64,000 nt of DNA from Xanthocytophaga agilis (GCF_030068605.1 NZ_JASJOU010000001.1:1116001-1180000); one strand, 5' to 3'; counted from the stretch's first letter, positions 35,222 to 45,574 are shown. The notes: generated from the sequence alone by a model not told the origin. A program made the numbers and translations.

Positions 35222-36742
35222 TTATGATTCTTTCTGTATCCACTCAGGTAACTTCCATACATGAATTTTGCCATCATAGGAAGCACTTATCAGTTCGCCT
35301 TCGTCATTCAAAACCAGAGACTGAACAAAATTTTGATGGGTAAAAGTCAAAACAGGTTTCCTCTCAGATAAATCCCAGATTAGTACTTTATTATCCTCTC
35401 CCCCACTAGCCAGATAGCGATTATTTATCCATACTATAGTGCGAATAATTCCCAGATGAGCATGGAATGTATGAATAAGATGCCAATCTAATGAGTTGTT
35501 AGTATTTTGGCTCCAGATATGGACTTCTCCTATGTAATTACCGCTGAGTAGTTGGCAGGTGGCTTTATTATATGCCAAACAATGCACAGGTGCATTATCC
35601 TGTAAAGTAACCAGACAAGTACCTGTCTGATAGTCCCATATTTTAATCGTTTTATCTTCTGAACAGGATGCCAATAATGAATTTTCCAGCCACAAAAGAT
35701 TCCAGATCCAGTCTGTATGTCCTGTCAATGTTTTCAGAATCTGCCCTGAGATAGTACCTATTCGAATCAAATTATCCCCTCCACTACTGGCAACTATCTG
35801 ATGGTCTATTATACAAAGAGAAAGCACCAGTGCATTGTGCCAATAATATATTGCGTCCTGTACAAACCTACCATCTTCATGCAACTTCCACACTCGAATA
35901 CTTCTATCTCTTGAACCAGAGACAAAACATCTTTCATCTATCTGAGACAAACACAATACAGAATTTGCATGTCCGGCCAAACGTTGTGTGCAATGTCCAT
36001 TTACATCCCAGACTTTAATAAAAGTATCTCTCCCTCCACTGATCAGAAGGCCATTCGTGAACCACAATAGTTTCCATATATATCCCAGATGTCCCTCACT
36101 ATAAGGCAATTCTAGAGAGGTTAGCTCTACTGGAGAAATCCGTTCGTACAAAATGTCACTTCGGAGTACAAACTTCTCTCCTGCAGTCAAAGCTTCACCT
36201 TCATGCCAAAGATTATGATCAAATACAATCAGATCGCCTTGCTGAGGGATATAAGAAGCCCAAACTTCAGATGTATCCTTAGATGTATAAAAAAGAGTTC
36301 TTCCACCTTCAAACTCACTGGCATCATTGAGATAAACCATGAAGGTGAGTTTAGACTGAACATTTTCACTACGATAATGGACCCCATCCAAATGACGATT
36401 AAAGTACTGCCCCTGCTGATATCGGCAATAACGTAGTCTATGATTTAGCTCTTTTAGTTGCCAGCTACCAGCCTCAGCATTGTCTGATTCAACAAAAATA
36501 GTTTCTGGTAAATAAGGTTTTACTTTCTCAAACAATTGACTAGCTAGTACAGCATCGTCCATTACCAAGCGGTCATTGTTACGATAGGATGTTGGATAAT
36601 GCGTATTGGCTTCCTGAAAAGAGTTCTTTATCTGGTCAGAAAGCAGGATCTGGCATTCCTCCCTTGAAAAAAGCTGCCTGATAACAAAACAGGTATAGGA
36701 TTGTTCAGGCAGCAATTCCACCATTTCGTTTAATACAGACAT
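35222..36742 (-). CDS. 2OG-Fe(II) oxygenase fused to a seven-bladed WD40 propeller
   Basis: This 506-residue protein has two parts. Residues 1-205 form a prolyl-4-hydroxylase-like 2OG-Fe(II) oxygenase with His117, Asp119 (FNRHLDG), distal His180 (DHNLWHEGEAL) and 2OG-binding Arg194 (KFVLRSDILY). Residues about 215-503 hold seven WD40 blades; WD-type ends include IKVWDV, IRVWKL, IKIWDY, VHIWSQ, VLIWDL and IHVWKL, and blade 3 has the divergent RIGTI. The propeller could present a protein substrate to the oxygenase. Neither domain combination nor target is known to me. It lies 35 bases behind a TerB-like gene on the same strand. Confidence 0.9.
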   Translation of the reverse strand: MSVLNEMVELLPEQSYTCFVIRQLFSREECQILLSDQIKNSFQEANTHYPTSYRNNDRLVMDDAVLASQLFEKVKPYLPETIFVESDNAEAGSWQLKELNHRLRYCRYQQGQYFNRHLDGVHYRSENVQSKLTFMVYLNDASEFEGGRTLFYTSKDTSEVWASYIPQQGDLIVFDHNLWHEGEALTAGEKFVLRSDILYERISPVELTSLELPYSEGHLGYIWKLLWFTNGLLISGGRDTFIKVWDVNGHCTQRLAGHANSVLCLSQIDERCFVSGSRDRSIRVWKLHEDGRFVQDAIYYWHNALVLSLCIIDHQIVASSGGDNLIRIGTISGQILKTLTGHTDWIWNLLWLENSLLASCSEDKTIKIWDYQTGTCLVTLQDNAPVHCLAYNKATCQLLSGNYIGEVHIWSQNTNNSLDWHLIHTFHAHLGIIRTIVWINNRYLASGGEDNKVLIWDLSERKPVLTFTHQNFVQSLVLNDEGELISASYDGKIHVWKLPEWIQKES

Positions 36743-36777
36743 AGAGTAGTCTTACTTAAACAACAAACAACACATAA

Positions 36778-37179
36778 CTATTTACCAAGTGCAGCTCCAA
36801 GCCGTTCCAGAAGCCGTTCTTCCAGTTTGTTTGTACCATGAAAGGAGTCTGCAATGGAAGTTGAGGTATCTAAAATCCGCTGCTTTAGCTTACGGGTAAG
36901 AAAATCCGGACGCTCTTCTACAAAATGCTCAAACTTTTCGAGGGCTTTTTCTGCTGAAGGCTTTTGTTCTACCAGCCAGTCAAAAGCAATTTCAATCTGA
37001 AAAGCAGCATCTGAGCCAAATTCGTCTTCTGTTGTTTCCAAAGATACCCATTCTTTCCTCACAATTTCACGCACTCGGGCAATCTCTTCAGGAACAATCT
37101 TTTCATCGGCTTTAGCAATAGCATAATACAAATAGGCCAGGCGTTGGTAAAACGTTTTCCAGGTTTGCTTCGTTGCCAT
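36778..37179 (-). CDS. TerB-like / unknown small helical protein
   Basis: This 133-residue, all-helical protein has no confident family. The stretch AKADEKIVPEEIARVREIV resembles the first helices of TerB-type domains, which often carry a metal-binding acidic turn (ADEKI). The remaining segments (DEFGSDAAFQIEIAFDWL, ALEKFEHFVEERPDF, RILDTSTSIADSFHG) are amphipathic helices. It sits upstream of the oxygenase-propeller gene on the same strand with 35 bases between, so they are probably co-transcribed. Confidence 0.62.
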   Translation of the reverse strand: MATKQTWKTFYQRLAYLYYAIAKADEKIVPEEIARVREIVRKEWVSLETTEDEFGSDAAFQIEIAFDWLVEQKPSAEKALEKFEHFVEERPDFLTRKLKQRILDTSTSIADSFHGTNKLEERLLERLGAALGK

Positions 37180-37249
37180 AATTTTTACTTACGTTAATAA
37201 AGTGAAAATTTATACTGATCATGCAATCACGAAAAAATAATACCTTCTT

Positions 37250-37277
37250 ACAAAAAAACCTGACATTTTGTGTCAGG
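37250..37277 (-). terminator. Terminator of the acyl-CoA ligase gene
   Basis: A perfect 7-bp stem (cctgaca with tgtcagg, 37259-37277) with a short loop is followed on the minus strand by seven T. Confidence 0.87.
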
Positions 37278-37303
37278 CCCTTCTATAGAATCAGCTTTAT
37301 ACA

Positions 37304-38998
37304 CTAACTTTTAGCTACTTCAGTATCACGCAACATCCGACGAATGATCTTGCCTACATTGGATTTTGGCAATTCAGTCCGAAACTCTATATGTCTTGGA
37401 CATTTATACGCAGTCAGGTTTTCCCGACAATAGGCCTGAAGTTCTTCCACTGTCAGACTTGGATCCTTTTTCACCACAAATATCTTCACAGACTCTGTTG
37501 TTTTTGCATCAGGCACCCCAATAGCTGCGACTTCCAGTACTTTAGGATAGGATGCCACAACATCCTCTATCTCATTAGGATAAACGTTAAAACCAGAAAC
37601 CAGAATCATGTCTTTCTTCCGGTCCACAATTTTAAAATAGCCATCATCATCCATAATGCCAATGTCTCCTGTCTTAAACCAGCCATCTTCCATTACTTTT
37701 TCTGTTTCGTCTGGCCTGTTCCAGTATCCTGGCATTACCTGAGGTCCTTTTGCCCATATCTCTCCTCTTTCTCCAATCACAGCATCTGTCCCATCATCTT
37801 TAACAGTTTTCATCTCCGTACTTGGGAATGGCAATCCAATAGTTCCTGCTTTAATGGTTCCATTGACACAATTGGAACTTAATACAGGTGAAGTTTCAGA
37901 TAAACCATATCCTTCTGCGATCACTGTCCCTGTTACAGCCTTCCATTTTTCCAGAACAGCATTTTGTAAAGCCATTCCTCCAGCAGAAGCAATTTTCAGG
38001 TGACTGAAATTAACTTTGCTGAAGTCTGCATGGTTTAGCATACCATTATACAAGGTGTTTACCCCTGTAATCATCGTAAATGGATATTTAGAAATCTCTT
38101 TCAGATACCCTTTCATATCCCTGGGATTGGTAATTAACAGATTCATCATACCTGTTTTAAGTCCCAGGTTGGCATTTACAGTAAGAGAATAAATATGATA
38201 AAGTGGCAGAGCTGTTACAATAATATTTCGAGCATTCAGGTCCATTCCAGAACCCATCCAATGATAGGTTTGCTCAAGGTTGGCTATCATATTGCGATGA
38301 GTCAACATAGCGCCTTTGGATATACCTGTTGTCCCACCAGTATATTGAATGTAAGCCAGGTCTGTATTCTTAATTTCTACACGTTTAAATGTGTTCTGAC
38401 TCCCTTTTGCCAATGCATCAGAAAATGCAACTGCCTCTGGCAAATGATAGGCAGGAACCATCTTCTTTATGCTTTTTACAACAAAATTGACGATTTGCTT
38501 TTTGGGGAATCCAAGCATATCACCAATGTTGGTAATAATCACATGTTTAATGGCTGTGTTTTTTATGATTTTCTCCAGATTGTATACAAAGTTGGCCACA
38601 ATCACAATAGCCTTTGCACCTGAATCTTTGAACTGATGTTCCATCTCTCTTGGTGTATACAAAGGATTGGTGTTCACAACAATCAATCCTGCCCGTAAAG
38701 CACCATACATGGCAATCGGATATTGTAATAAATTTGGCATTTGAATGGCCACTCTATCGCCTTTTTGCAAGCCTATGCTTTGCAGGTAGGCAGCAAACTG
38801 TTGTGTCAAGGTGTCCAGTTCATGAAATGTAATTTGCTTGCCCATACACGTAAAGGCAGGACGATCTGAATATTTCTGAAAGGCCTCATCCATTAATTCG
38901 GCCAACGAGGTATATGCGTCAGGATTTATCTGATGAGGTACGCCTATCGGATAGTTTTTCAACCAGGGATATTTTGCTATTTCAACATTTGCTTCCAT
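37304..38998 (-). CDS. fadD: Long-chain fatty acid-CoA ligase
   Basis: This 564-residue ANL-superfamily enzyme activates fatty acids to acyl-CoA with ATP. The AMP-binding P-loop is YTGGTTGISKGA (219-230). Other motifs are LPLYHIYSLTVNANLG, EGYGLSETSPV, KTGDIGIMDDDGYFKIVDRKKDMI with the hinge, and the C-terminal catalytic lysine region KSNVGKIIRRMLRD. The start matches the E. coli FadD N terminus. A good Bacteroidota promoter lies at 39043-39072 and a terminator at 37250, so it is a single-gene unit. Chain-length preference is not shown. Confidence 0.94.
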   Translation of the reverse strand: MEANVEIAKYPWLKNYPIGVPHQINPDAYTSLAELMDEAFQKYSDRPAFTCMGKQITFHELDTLTQQFAAYLQSIGLQKGDRVAIQMPNLLQYPIAMYGALRAGLIVVNTNPLYTPREMEHQFKDSGAKAIVIVANFVYNLEKIIKNTAIKHVIITNIGDMLGFPKKQIVNFVVKSIKKMVPAYHLPEAVAFSDALAKGSQNTFKRVEIKNTDLAYIQYTGGTTGISKGAMLTHRNMIANLEQTYHWMGSGMDLNARNIIVTALPLYHIYSLTVNANLGLKTGMMNLLITNPRDMKGYLKEISKYPFTMITGVNTLYNGMLNHADFSKVNFSHLKIASAGGMALQNAVLEKWKAVTGTVIAEGYGLSETSPVLSSNCVNGTIKAGTIGLPFPSTEMKTVKDDGTDAVIGERGEIWAKGPQVMPGYWNRPDETEKVMEDGWFKTGDIGIMDDDGYFKIVDRKKDMILVSGFNVYPNEIEDVVASYPKVLEVAAIGVPDAKTTESVKIFVVKKDPSLTVEELQAYCRENLTAYKCPRHIEFRTELPKSNVGKIIRRMLRDTEVAKS

Positions 38999-39042
38999 AG
39001 AACCCTAAAAAGATTTTGTTGTATTTTATCTAGTGAATAAAA

Positions 39043-39072
39043 CAAAGATAAAAGAAAATTGGATGATCCAAA
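39043..39072 (-). promoter_or_regulatory. Bacteroidota-type promoter of the acyl-CoA ligase gene
   Basis: On the minus strand TTTG (39072-39069) is separated by 18 bases from TATCTTTG (39050-39043). Transcription would begin near 39036, about 38 bases before the ATG at 38998. Confidence 0.65.
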
Positions 39073-39165
39073 AAGAAACTAGTACAAATTACATATTCCA
39101 GAATATGTATTCTCAAGATCTCCATTCCAAATAAATAAAAATCATTGATTCATAAGCTCTTGGCT

Positions 39166-40080
39166 TTATGTGTCTGAATTGGATCTATTCAGGTCATTCT
39201 TGTAGCCCTTTGTTTTTTCCAAGAGGCTAAGTACAGCTTCGTTTTTCCATTCCACTGTGCGTACAGCCAGTGGAACACTGATGTCATGTTCATCAAAAAT
39301 CCTTTTAATTCCCTTAACAGCTTCACTCATTGCCATAGGCGGACCCACTTTACCTTGATCGATCCAGAACCAGATCAAAAAAGTAACACCATTATCCCCA
39401 AAATTCTGATAGTGAAACTCAACATTTTTTCCCTCCTGCAGAAACGGTAAAGCAGTCATAAACTGTAAGGCAAGATCCTGTACCTTTTGTAGGTCTTCTT
39501 TATAGGAGATCCAGCCATTCAATTGCAGTCTCCTCTCATTACTTTTACTGAAATTGACGATAGGCTTCTGAAGAATATCCTTGCTGGGAATTTCTATTTC
39601 CTGTCCGGCAAAATTGTCAATAATCGTTGAACGAAGATTAATTTCTTTGACTTTTCCGAAATAGCCATTGGTCTCTACAACATCTCCAACCCGAATAGGT
39701 TGACGTATGGTAATAAATGTTCCGGACAAAAAATTAGTAGTCAGATCCTGAAAGGCAAGACCTAATGCGAGGCCAATAATGCCTGCACCAGCCAAGAGAG
39801 AAGTGACAGCTTTGTCTAACCCAAGAATGCTCAAAGCGACAAACATACCTGTCAGAATAATGGCCATACGAAAGACCTGGCTTAACAAAGCGACTAAAGA
39901 AGAATTGTCTGTAGTTCGCCCAATCAATCGGGATGCTAGCTTTTCAAGATAGCGTGAAAGAAAAATGAACAAGAGTAAAACAATCAGTGCTACCACCAGA
40001 TTAGGAGATAGTGCAACAATATGTTTTAACCAGATAGTTATTTTCTCTTGTATCAAACGAATTGCTTCCCGTATTTCCAT
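39166..40080 (-). CDS. Small-conductance mechanosensitive channel (MscS family)
   Basis: This 304-residue inner-membrane protein opens under membrane tension to release solutes. The N-terminal part has three membrane helices (about 18-40, 63-85 and 88-110). TM3 forms the pore: the Gly/Ala-rich LLAGAGIIGLALGLAFQDL is the MscS signature. The beta domain follows with RQPIRVGDVVETNGYFGKVKEINLRST. The C-terminal alpha-beta vestibule runs to about residue 285. Length and layout match E. coli MscS with a slightly longer N terminus. Confidence 0.94.
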   Translation of the reverse strand: MEIREAIRLIQEKITIWLKHIVALSPNLVVALIVLLLFIFLSRYLEKLASRLIGRTTDNSSLVALLSQVFRMAIILTGMFVALSILGLDKAVTSLLAGAGIIGLALGLAFQDLTTNFLSGTFITIRQPIRVGDVVETNGYFGKVKEINLRSTIIDNFAGQEIEIPSKDILQKPIVNFSKSNERRLQLNGWISYKEDLQKVQDLALQFMTALPFLQEGKNVEFHYQNFGDNGVTFLIWFWIDQGKVGPPMAMSEAVKGIKRIFDEHDISVPLAVRTVEWKNEAVLSLLEKTKGYKNDLNRSNSDT

Positions 40081-40182
40081 AGTGATTCAATCAGATTAGG
40101 TCTCTATAATTGTACGATTCTATTTGATGAAGTACAAAATTTTTCATCCGAAAAATAGTTACAAACCATAGATTAAAAACAA

Positions 40183-40214
40183 AACCCTCTGTCAGATATC
40201 TTTGACAGAGGGTT
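40183..40214 (-). terminator. Terminator of xylA
   Basis: A perfect 12-bp stem (aaccctctgtca at 40183-40194, complement at 40203-40214) is followed on the minus strand by a T-rich tail, just past the xylA stop. Confidence 0.9.
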
Positions 40215-40239
40215 GTATATAAATTAATAAAGAACAATA

Positions 40240-41574
40240 TTAACGGATATACTGATTAATCAGATTTTCGTATAGTTCTTGTTTTCCACTACGCTGCTCA
40301 GGTTCACCATGCTTAAAAGCAATCTCACGCAATGCATCCAGTGTCAGTTTGCCTTCTTCGTATGCTTTGCCATCCCCACTATCAAAAGAAGCATAACGCT
40401 GTTGACGCCATTTCCGGTAAGAAGATTTTTCAAGTATATCGTGAGCAATCAACAATGCACGAGCAAAAATATCCATTCCACCAATATGCGCAATAAACAA
40501 ATCTTCAAGGTCTGTTGAATTACGACGTGTTTTGGCATCAAAGTTTACACCACCTGTTGCAAAACCTCCTGCTTCCAGAATAACCAGCATGGTTTCAGCC
40601 AGTTCGTTCAGATCATATGGAAACTGATCTGTGTCCCATCCATTCTGATAATCACCACGGTTAGCATCAATACTGCCCAACATACCCGCATCCGCAGCTA
40701 CTTGTAATTCATGTGTGAAAGTGTGTCCTGCTAATGTTGCGTGGTTTACTTCCAGGTTTAATTTGAAATCGTTTTCCAGTCCAAAATGACGTAAGAAACC
40801 TATTACAGTTGCTGCATCATAATCATACTGATGCTTGGTAGGCTCACAAGGCTTAGGCTCAATATAAAACGTTCCTGTAAATCCTGCTTTACGCGCATAA
40901 TCACGAGATGTTTGCAGGAAGCGCCCCAAATGTTCTGTCTCACGTTTCATATTTGTATTTAACAGAGACATATAGCCTTCGCGACCACCCCAGAACACAT
41001 AACCTTTGCCACCCAATGCAATTGTTGCATCAATTGCATTCTTTACCTGAGTAGCAGCATGTGCCAATACCTGAAAATCAGGATTGGTAGAAGCTCCGTT
41101 CATATATCTTGGGTGAGAGAACAAATTTGCTGTTCCCCACAACAATTCTACACCAGAAGCCTGTTGTTTTGCTTTCAGATAGTCTACTGTTGTCGCCAGG
41201 TCTTTTTCTAACTGAGCAAAAGTTACTTCGTCTACAACATCTACATCATGAAAACAATAGAAAGGAGCACCTAGTTTAGTGATAAACTCAAATGCTGCAT
41301 CTGCTTTATCCTTTGCACGACCAACAGGATCACTTTTGACATTCCATGGAAAGTCTTTGGTACCAGGTCCAAAAGGATCTCCACCTGTACCGCAGAATGA
41401 ATGCCAGTATGCTACTGCAAATCGCAGGTGGTCTTTCATCGTTTTGCCACCTACCACTTGATTTTCATTATAAAATTTAAATGCTAGTGGGTTGTCTGAG
41501 TCTCTTCCTTCGAACTTAATCTGGGAAATTCCCGGAAAGTATTCTTTGTCTCCGAGCGTAACTTTAATAGACAT
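40240..41574 (-). CDS. xylA: Xylose isomerase
   Basis: This 444-residue enzyme converts D-xylose to D-xylulose in the cytoplasm (it also acts on glucose) with two divalent metals. Family motifs are FHDVDVVDE containing the catalytic His109 and Asp112, [24 protein letters not shown] (metal-binding Glu and Lys), [19 protein letters not shown] and FDAKTRR. Length fits the class II type of Bacteroidota and Gram-negatives. No xylulokinase or transporter is adjacent, and it has its own terminator, so it is an orphan relative to the usual xyl cluster. Confidence 0.97.
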   Translation of the reverse strand: MSIKVTLGDKEYFPGISQIKFEGRDSDNPLAFKFYNENQVVGGKTMKDHLRFAVAYWHSFCGTGGDPFGPGTKDFPWNVKSDPVGRAKDKADAAFEFITKLGAPFYCFHDVDVVDEVTFAQLEKDLATTVDYLKAKQQASGVELLWGTANLFSHPRYMNGASTNPDFQVLAHAATQVKNAIDATIALGGKGYVFWGGREGYMSLLNTNMKRETEHLGRFLQTSRDYARKAGFTGTFYIEPKPCEPTKHQYDYDAATVIGFLRHFGLENDFKLNLEVNHATLAGHTFTHELQVAADAGMLGSIDANRGDYQNGWDTDQFPYDLNELAETMLVILEAGGFATGGVNFDAKTRRNSTDLEDLFIAHIGGMDIFARALLIAHDILEKSSYRKWRQQRYASFDSGDGKAYEEGKLTLDALREIAFKHGEPEQRSGKQELYENLINQYIR

Positions 41575-41987
41575 AATACTGTGATCGTTTGTAAAGTGAA
41601 AAATAAACTATCCTGAATCCAAAATCTGCGGCTAGTTTACAAGCTTTTCGGCAGTTATGCAAATTATTAAGTGTTAAATAAACAATTAATTTTTAAAGAA
41701 TTGTGAAAGAGGTTGTTATACTTATTCGAGCCCATATAGCAAATACGGATATAAAACGTTTAGCAGTCTCTATTCTATCTATCAGGAATCTAACTTCTCT
41801 TATCAGGAAATATGGACTCTTCTTTCTCCAATAAATGCTTATTTGGAAAAAATCTAAATAAAGATTGCAAGATATAAATTTATAGAGCATTTTTGCGACA
41901 TATTTAGAAACAGTCTAAGTAAGTTTATTCTTTTCAAACTAGCAGAAAGAATACAAGGCAATCAACCATCCTAACACGTTTCACTTA
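41575..41987. other. AT-rich divergent intergenic region
   Basis: The 413 bases between xylA and the TonB-dependent receptor contain only AT-rich sequence. I see no gene, no clear Fur-like palindrome and no exact promoter match. Confidence 0.5.
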
Positions 41988-44363
41988 ATGAAAAAAACAC
42001 AACTATTATTTTTATTTCTGATCAGTACGTTAACAGCAATTGCCCAAACAGGGAATATCAAAGGGAAAGTACAAACTAGTGATGGCCAAGCTGCGCCTTT
42101 TGTAACTGTCAACTTAAAAGGTTTAACCAAAGGAGCGACTACTGATCTTTCAGGAAATTATGAACTAAAAAAAGTTGCCCCTGGAGATTATACTCTTATT
42201 GTATCTTTTGTAGGCCTGGAGTCCAAAGAGGTTTCCGTTAGTGTTCAGGCGAACGAAACTACCAATCTGCCTGCCATTGTTCTGAAAGAAGACAGCAGAC
42301 AACTAGATGAAGTGGTAGTTATTGGATCAAAACAAACCTATAAAGTTGATCAACCCTCTCAATCATTACGTCTTCAGACTCCACTAATTGAAACACCTCA
42401 GAATATACAAGTAATTACAGAAAAAGTTCTGGCAGATCAACAGGTGATAAGCATGAGTGATGGAGTAATCCGGAACGTAAGTGGGGCTACTCGTCTGGAA
42501 CACTGGGGAGACATGTATACACGTATCAATGTACGTGGTGGACGAGCGTCTGCATTCCGCAATGGGATGAATATAAATTCTAATTGGGGCCCTCTGACAG
42601 AAGATATGAGTTTTGTAGACCATGTTGAATTTGTGAAAGGTCCTGCAGGTTTTATGATGTCCAATGGTGATCCTAGTGGTATTTATAATGTAGTAACTAA
42701 AAAACCTACTGGACGTAATTTTAATGGTGCTGCGTCTTTTACACTTGGTAGCTTTGATCTGTATCGCGGTACACTGGATCTGGACAGCAAACTGGACAAG
42801 GAAGGAAAAGTTCTCTTTCGTCTGAATCTGATGGGACAAACCAGAAACTCTTTCCGTCTGTATGATTTTAATAACCGTTACAGTCTGGCGCCAGTTATCA
42901 GTTATAAGATTGACGAGAATACAACCCTGACGGCTGAATATATTCTGCAACATGTATCTATGTCAAATATTGGTTCTCCTTACATTTTTGCAAAGAATGG
43001 ATATGGAGGAACACCTATTGAGCTAACCCTGAATGATCCGGGTATTGATCCTACTAAAATCAATGACCACAACCTTACTCTTAATTTACAACATAAGATA
43101 GATGACAACTGGAAACTGACTGCACAGGCTGCCTATTTCAATTATCAGCAGGTAGGAAGTTCTTTATGGGCAGATGCTGCTACTGAAGACGGAGGTGTTA
43201 TCCGTAGAGTAACGATTGCAGATGCTTCCAATATAGGGAAGTTCGGTCAGGTATTTATCAATGGGGATGTAACCACTGGATTTATTCGTCATCGTGTATT
43301 GGGTGGTCTGGATTTAGGAACAAAGGCATATCTGGGAGACTGGTATCAGTCTCACGCACTGGATACAGTTGGGGCTTATTTCAATATACACAAGCCATCC
43401 TATGGAAGTCCTGTCAATGGCTATCCTACTTTTGATCGCAGCAAAGGTATTGCGGAAAGAGCTGGCTTAGGAGCTTCCATCTCACAAAGATACACAGGTC
43501 TTTATCTTCAGGATGAATTAGGCTTTTTAGATAATAAAATCCGCCTGACACTAGCAGGACGTTATACATATGTAAAAGAAGTATCTTATGGAACACCTAC
43601 CCAGGATGAAAAATTCACTCCCCGTATAGGTCTTAGTGGTTCTATTAATTCCGAAACTTCTGTTTATGCTTTATATGATCAGGCTTTTGTTCCACAAAGT
43701 GGTTCTATAAGAGGAGGAAAACAACCTAAACCAATTGCTGGAAATAACATTGAGTTTGGAGTGAAAAGAGACTGGCTCAATGGAAAATGGAACACAACAT
43801 TAGCTTTATACAATATTATCAAAAATAACGAATTGACTCCTGACCCTACAAATACAGGTTCAGAACAATTCTCTGTACAATTAGGACAAACTCAAAGTAA
43901 GGGTATTGAATTTGACGTAAGAGGAGAACTCCTTCCTGGCTTAAACCTTACAGCAAACTATGCTTATACTGACTCTAAAATTACCAGAAGCAATAGTACA
44001 ACAAATGGTGCCAGAGAGGGGGACGTTGTGCCTGGTTATGCAAAACACAATGCCAATGCATGGTTGGGATATAAACTTCAGAATGGTGCATTGAAAGGTC
44101 TTGGTTTATCAGCAGGCTTCTCCTATCAGGTAGATCGCACTACTTGGTCATGGGGAAGTCCAGGAGAAAAATCATTACCTGATTATTTCCGCCTGGATGG
44201 TGGTATATTCTGGGAAAAAGATAAAATCAGAATTACTGCCAATGCATTTAATATCTTAAATACATACCTTTACAGCGGTTCTTATTATGCCTATTACGAT
44301 TATTACTACTGGCAAACTGAAGCCCCTCGCAATTTAAGACTTAGCCTTAATTACACATTTTAA
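41988..44363 (+). CDS. TonB-dependent siderophore receptor
   Basis: This 791-residue outer-membrane transporter imports ferric siderophores by TonB energy. After a signal peptide (1-19, ending TAIAQ) comes a carboxypeptidase-like regulatory domain (about 21-105, NIKGKVQTSDGQAAP and LDEVVVIGSK). The plug follows (about 115-250, with the siderophore-type FVDHVEFVKGPAGFMMSNGDPSG and GIYNVVTKKP). The 22-strand barrel then runs to the C-terminal LRLSLNYTF with aromatic end. Sequence features such as RINVRGGRASAFRNGM resemble FhuE/FoxA/FpvA-type receptors. A PepSY membrane protein follows after 11 bases, which supports iron uptake. The cognate siderophore is unknown. Confidence 0.94.
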   Translation: MKKTQLLFLFLISTLTAIAQTGNIKGKVQTSDGQAAPFVTVNLKGLTKGATTDLSGNYELKKVAPGDYTLIVSFVGLESKEVSVSVQANETTNLPAIVLKEDSRQLDEVVVIGSKQTYKVDQPSQSLRLQTPLIETPQNIQVITEKVLADQQVISMSDGVIRNVSGATRLEHWGDMYTRINVRGGRASAFRNGMNINSNWGPLTEDMSFVDHVEFVKGPAGFMMSNGDPSGIYNVVTKKPTGRNFNGAASFTLGSFDLYRGTLDLDSKLDKEGKVLFRLNLMGQTRNSFRLYDFNNRYSLAPVISYKIDENTTLTAEYILQHVSMSNIGSPYIFAKNGYGGTPIELTLNDPGIDPTKINDHNLTLNLQHKIDDNWKLTAQAAYFNYQQVGSSLWADAATEDGGVIRRVTIADASNIGKFGQVFINGDVTTGFIRHRVLGGLDLGTKAYLGDWYQSHALDTVGAYFNIHKPSYGSPVNGYPTFDRSKGIAERAGLGASISQRYTGLYLQDELGFLDNKIRLTLAGRYTYVKEVSYGTPTQDEKFTPRIGLSGSINSETSVYALYDQAFVPQSGSIRGGKQPKPIAGNNIEFGVKRDWLNGKWNTTLALYNIIKNNELTPDPTNTGSEQFSVQLGQTQSKGIEFDVRGELLPGLNLTANYAYTDSKITRSNSTTNGAREGDVVPGYAKHNANAWLGYKLQNGALKGLGLSAGFSYQVDRTTWSWGSPGEKSLPDYFRLDGGIFWEKDKIRITANAFNILNTYLYSGSYYAYYDYYYWQTEAPRNLRLSLNYTF

Positions 44364-44374
44364 ACATTGATTAC

Positions 44375-45574
44375 ATGACCCTAAAAAAGATAATTGGTCA
44401 AGTACACCTTTGGCTCGGACTTTCGTCCGGGCTAATTGTTTTATTTCTGGGTATTACCGGTTGTATCCTGGCATTTCAACGAGAAATAGAAAATGCAACG
44501 CGACCGTATCTTTTTTCAAAGGTCCAGAATAAGCCCCTGCTTCCACCATCAGAATTGCGAAAAATTGCAGATGCTCAGTTGCCAGGAAAGAAAGCCCATG
44601 GCATCCAGTACGAACCAGGAAAATCTGCACATGTATCCTATTACAATGCAGATCCGGAGTATTACTACATTGTATTTATTGATCCCTACACAGGGAAAGT
44701 CCTAAAAACTAAAAATATGAATGAGGACTTTTTCCGGATAGTGATTATGGGTCACTTTTATTTGTGGTTACCGCCAAACATCGGACAACCCATTGTAGCC
44801 TCAGCAACGCTCATTTTTGTAGTATTGCTCATTACAGGTATAGTATTGTGGTGGCCAAAAAATAAAGCTGCAGCTAAACAACGTTTCTGGTTCAACTGGA
44901 AAGAAAATCTCAAATGGAAACGCAAAAACTATGATCTACACAATGTATTAGGGTTTTATGTGAGTTGGGTAATAATTTTTATTGCACTTACAGGACTGGT
45001 ATGGGGCTTTCAATGGTTTGCCAAATCTCTTTACTGGACTACTTCCGGAGGAAAAGAAATGGTTCAGTTTTATGAAACTCTTTCAGATACTACTCAGATA
45101 GCCAATGCTCCTGCTACTCCAGCTATGGATCAGTTGTGGAGAAAGGTCAAACAAGATAATCCATCCTATACAGGCAGTATTGAGGTACATGTTCCAACAG
45201 AACGAAACTCTTCTATTGAAGTAGCGATGAATCCGGACCCTACCACATTCTGGCAGGCTGATTATCGTTACTATGATCAATATACGCTAAAGGAAATTCC
45301 TGTTACTCACGTATACGGACGATTACAAAATGCATCTGTTGCAGACAAAATCATGCGTATGAACTACGATATCCATGTGGGCGCAGTACTGGGATTACCT
45401 GGAAAAATAATAGCGTTTGTTGCCAGTTTGATCTGTGCCAGTTTACCTGTAACAGGCTTTTACATCTGGTATGGCCGCAGAAAGAAGAATGCCAAGGGGA
45501 ATAAAAATTCAGAGAATAAACCTACTAGAAAGAATACACAGCCTAGACCATCCTTTGCAAAAGTCAACCACTAA
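44375..45574 (+). CDS. PepSY-associated transmembrane protein (siderophore reductase-like)
   Basis: This 399-residue inner-membrane protein has four membrane helices of the PepSY_TM family (about 14-34, 140-160, 188-210 and 345-367), with conserved His residues (QVHLWLGL, GHFYLWL, DLHNVLGFY, IHVGAVLG). The periplasmic part carries PepSY-like segments. FoxB and PiuB-type members reduce or process ferric siderophores in the periplasm after receptor uptake. It is 11 bases downstream of the TonB-dependent receptor gene, so co-transcribed. The last 30 residues are basic and probably cytoplasmic. Confidence 0.9.
   Translation: MTLKKIIGQVHLWLGLSSGLIVLFLGITGCILAFQREIENATRPYLFSKVQNKPLLPPSELRKIADAQLPGKKAHGIQYEPGKSAHVSYYNADPEYYYIVFIDPYTGKVLKTKNMNEDFFRIVIMGHFYLWLPPNIGQPIVASATLIFVVLLITGIVLWWPKNKAAAKQRFWFNWKENLKWKRKNYDLHNVLGFYVSWVIIFIALTGLVWGFQWFAKSLYWTTSGGKEMVQFYETLSDTTQIANAPATPAMDQLWRKVKQDNPSYTGSIEVHVPTERNSSIEVAMNPDPTTFWQADYRYYDQYTLKEIPVTHVYGRLQNASVADKIMRMNYDIHVGAVLGLPGKIIAFVASLICASLPVTGFYIWYGRRKKNAKGNKNSENKPTRKNTQPRPSFAKVNH

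Noticed and set aside
41988-45574. SusC/SusD polysaccharide utilisation locus
   Set aside because: The receptor resembles siderophore types and no SusD lipoprotein or glycoside hydrolase follows; a PepSY protein does.
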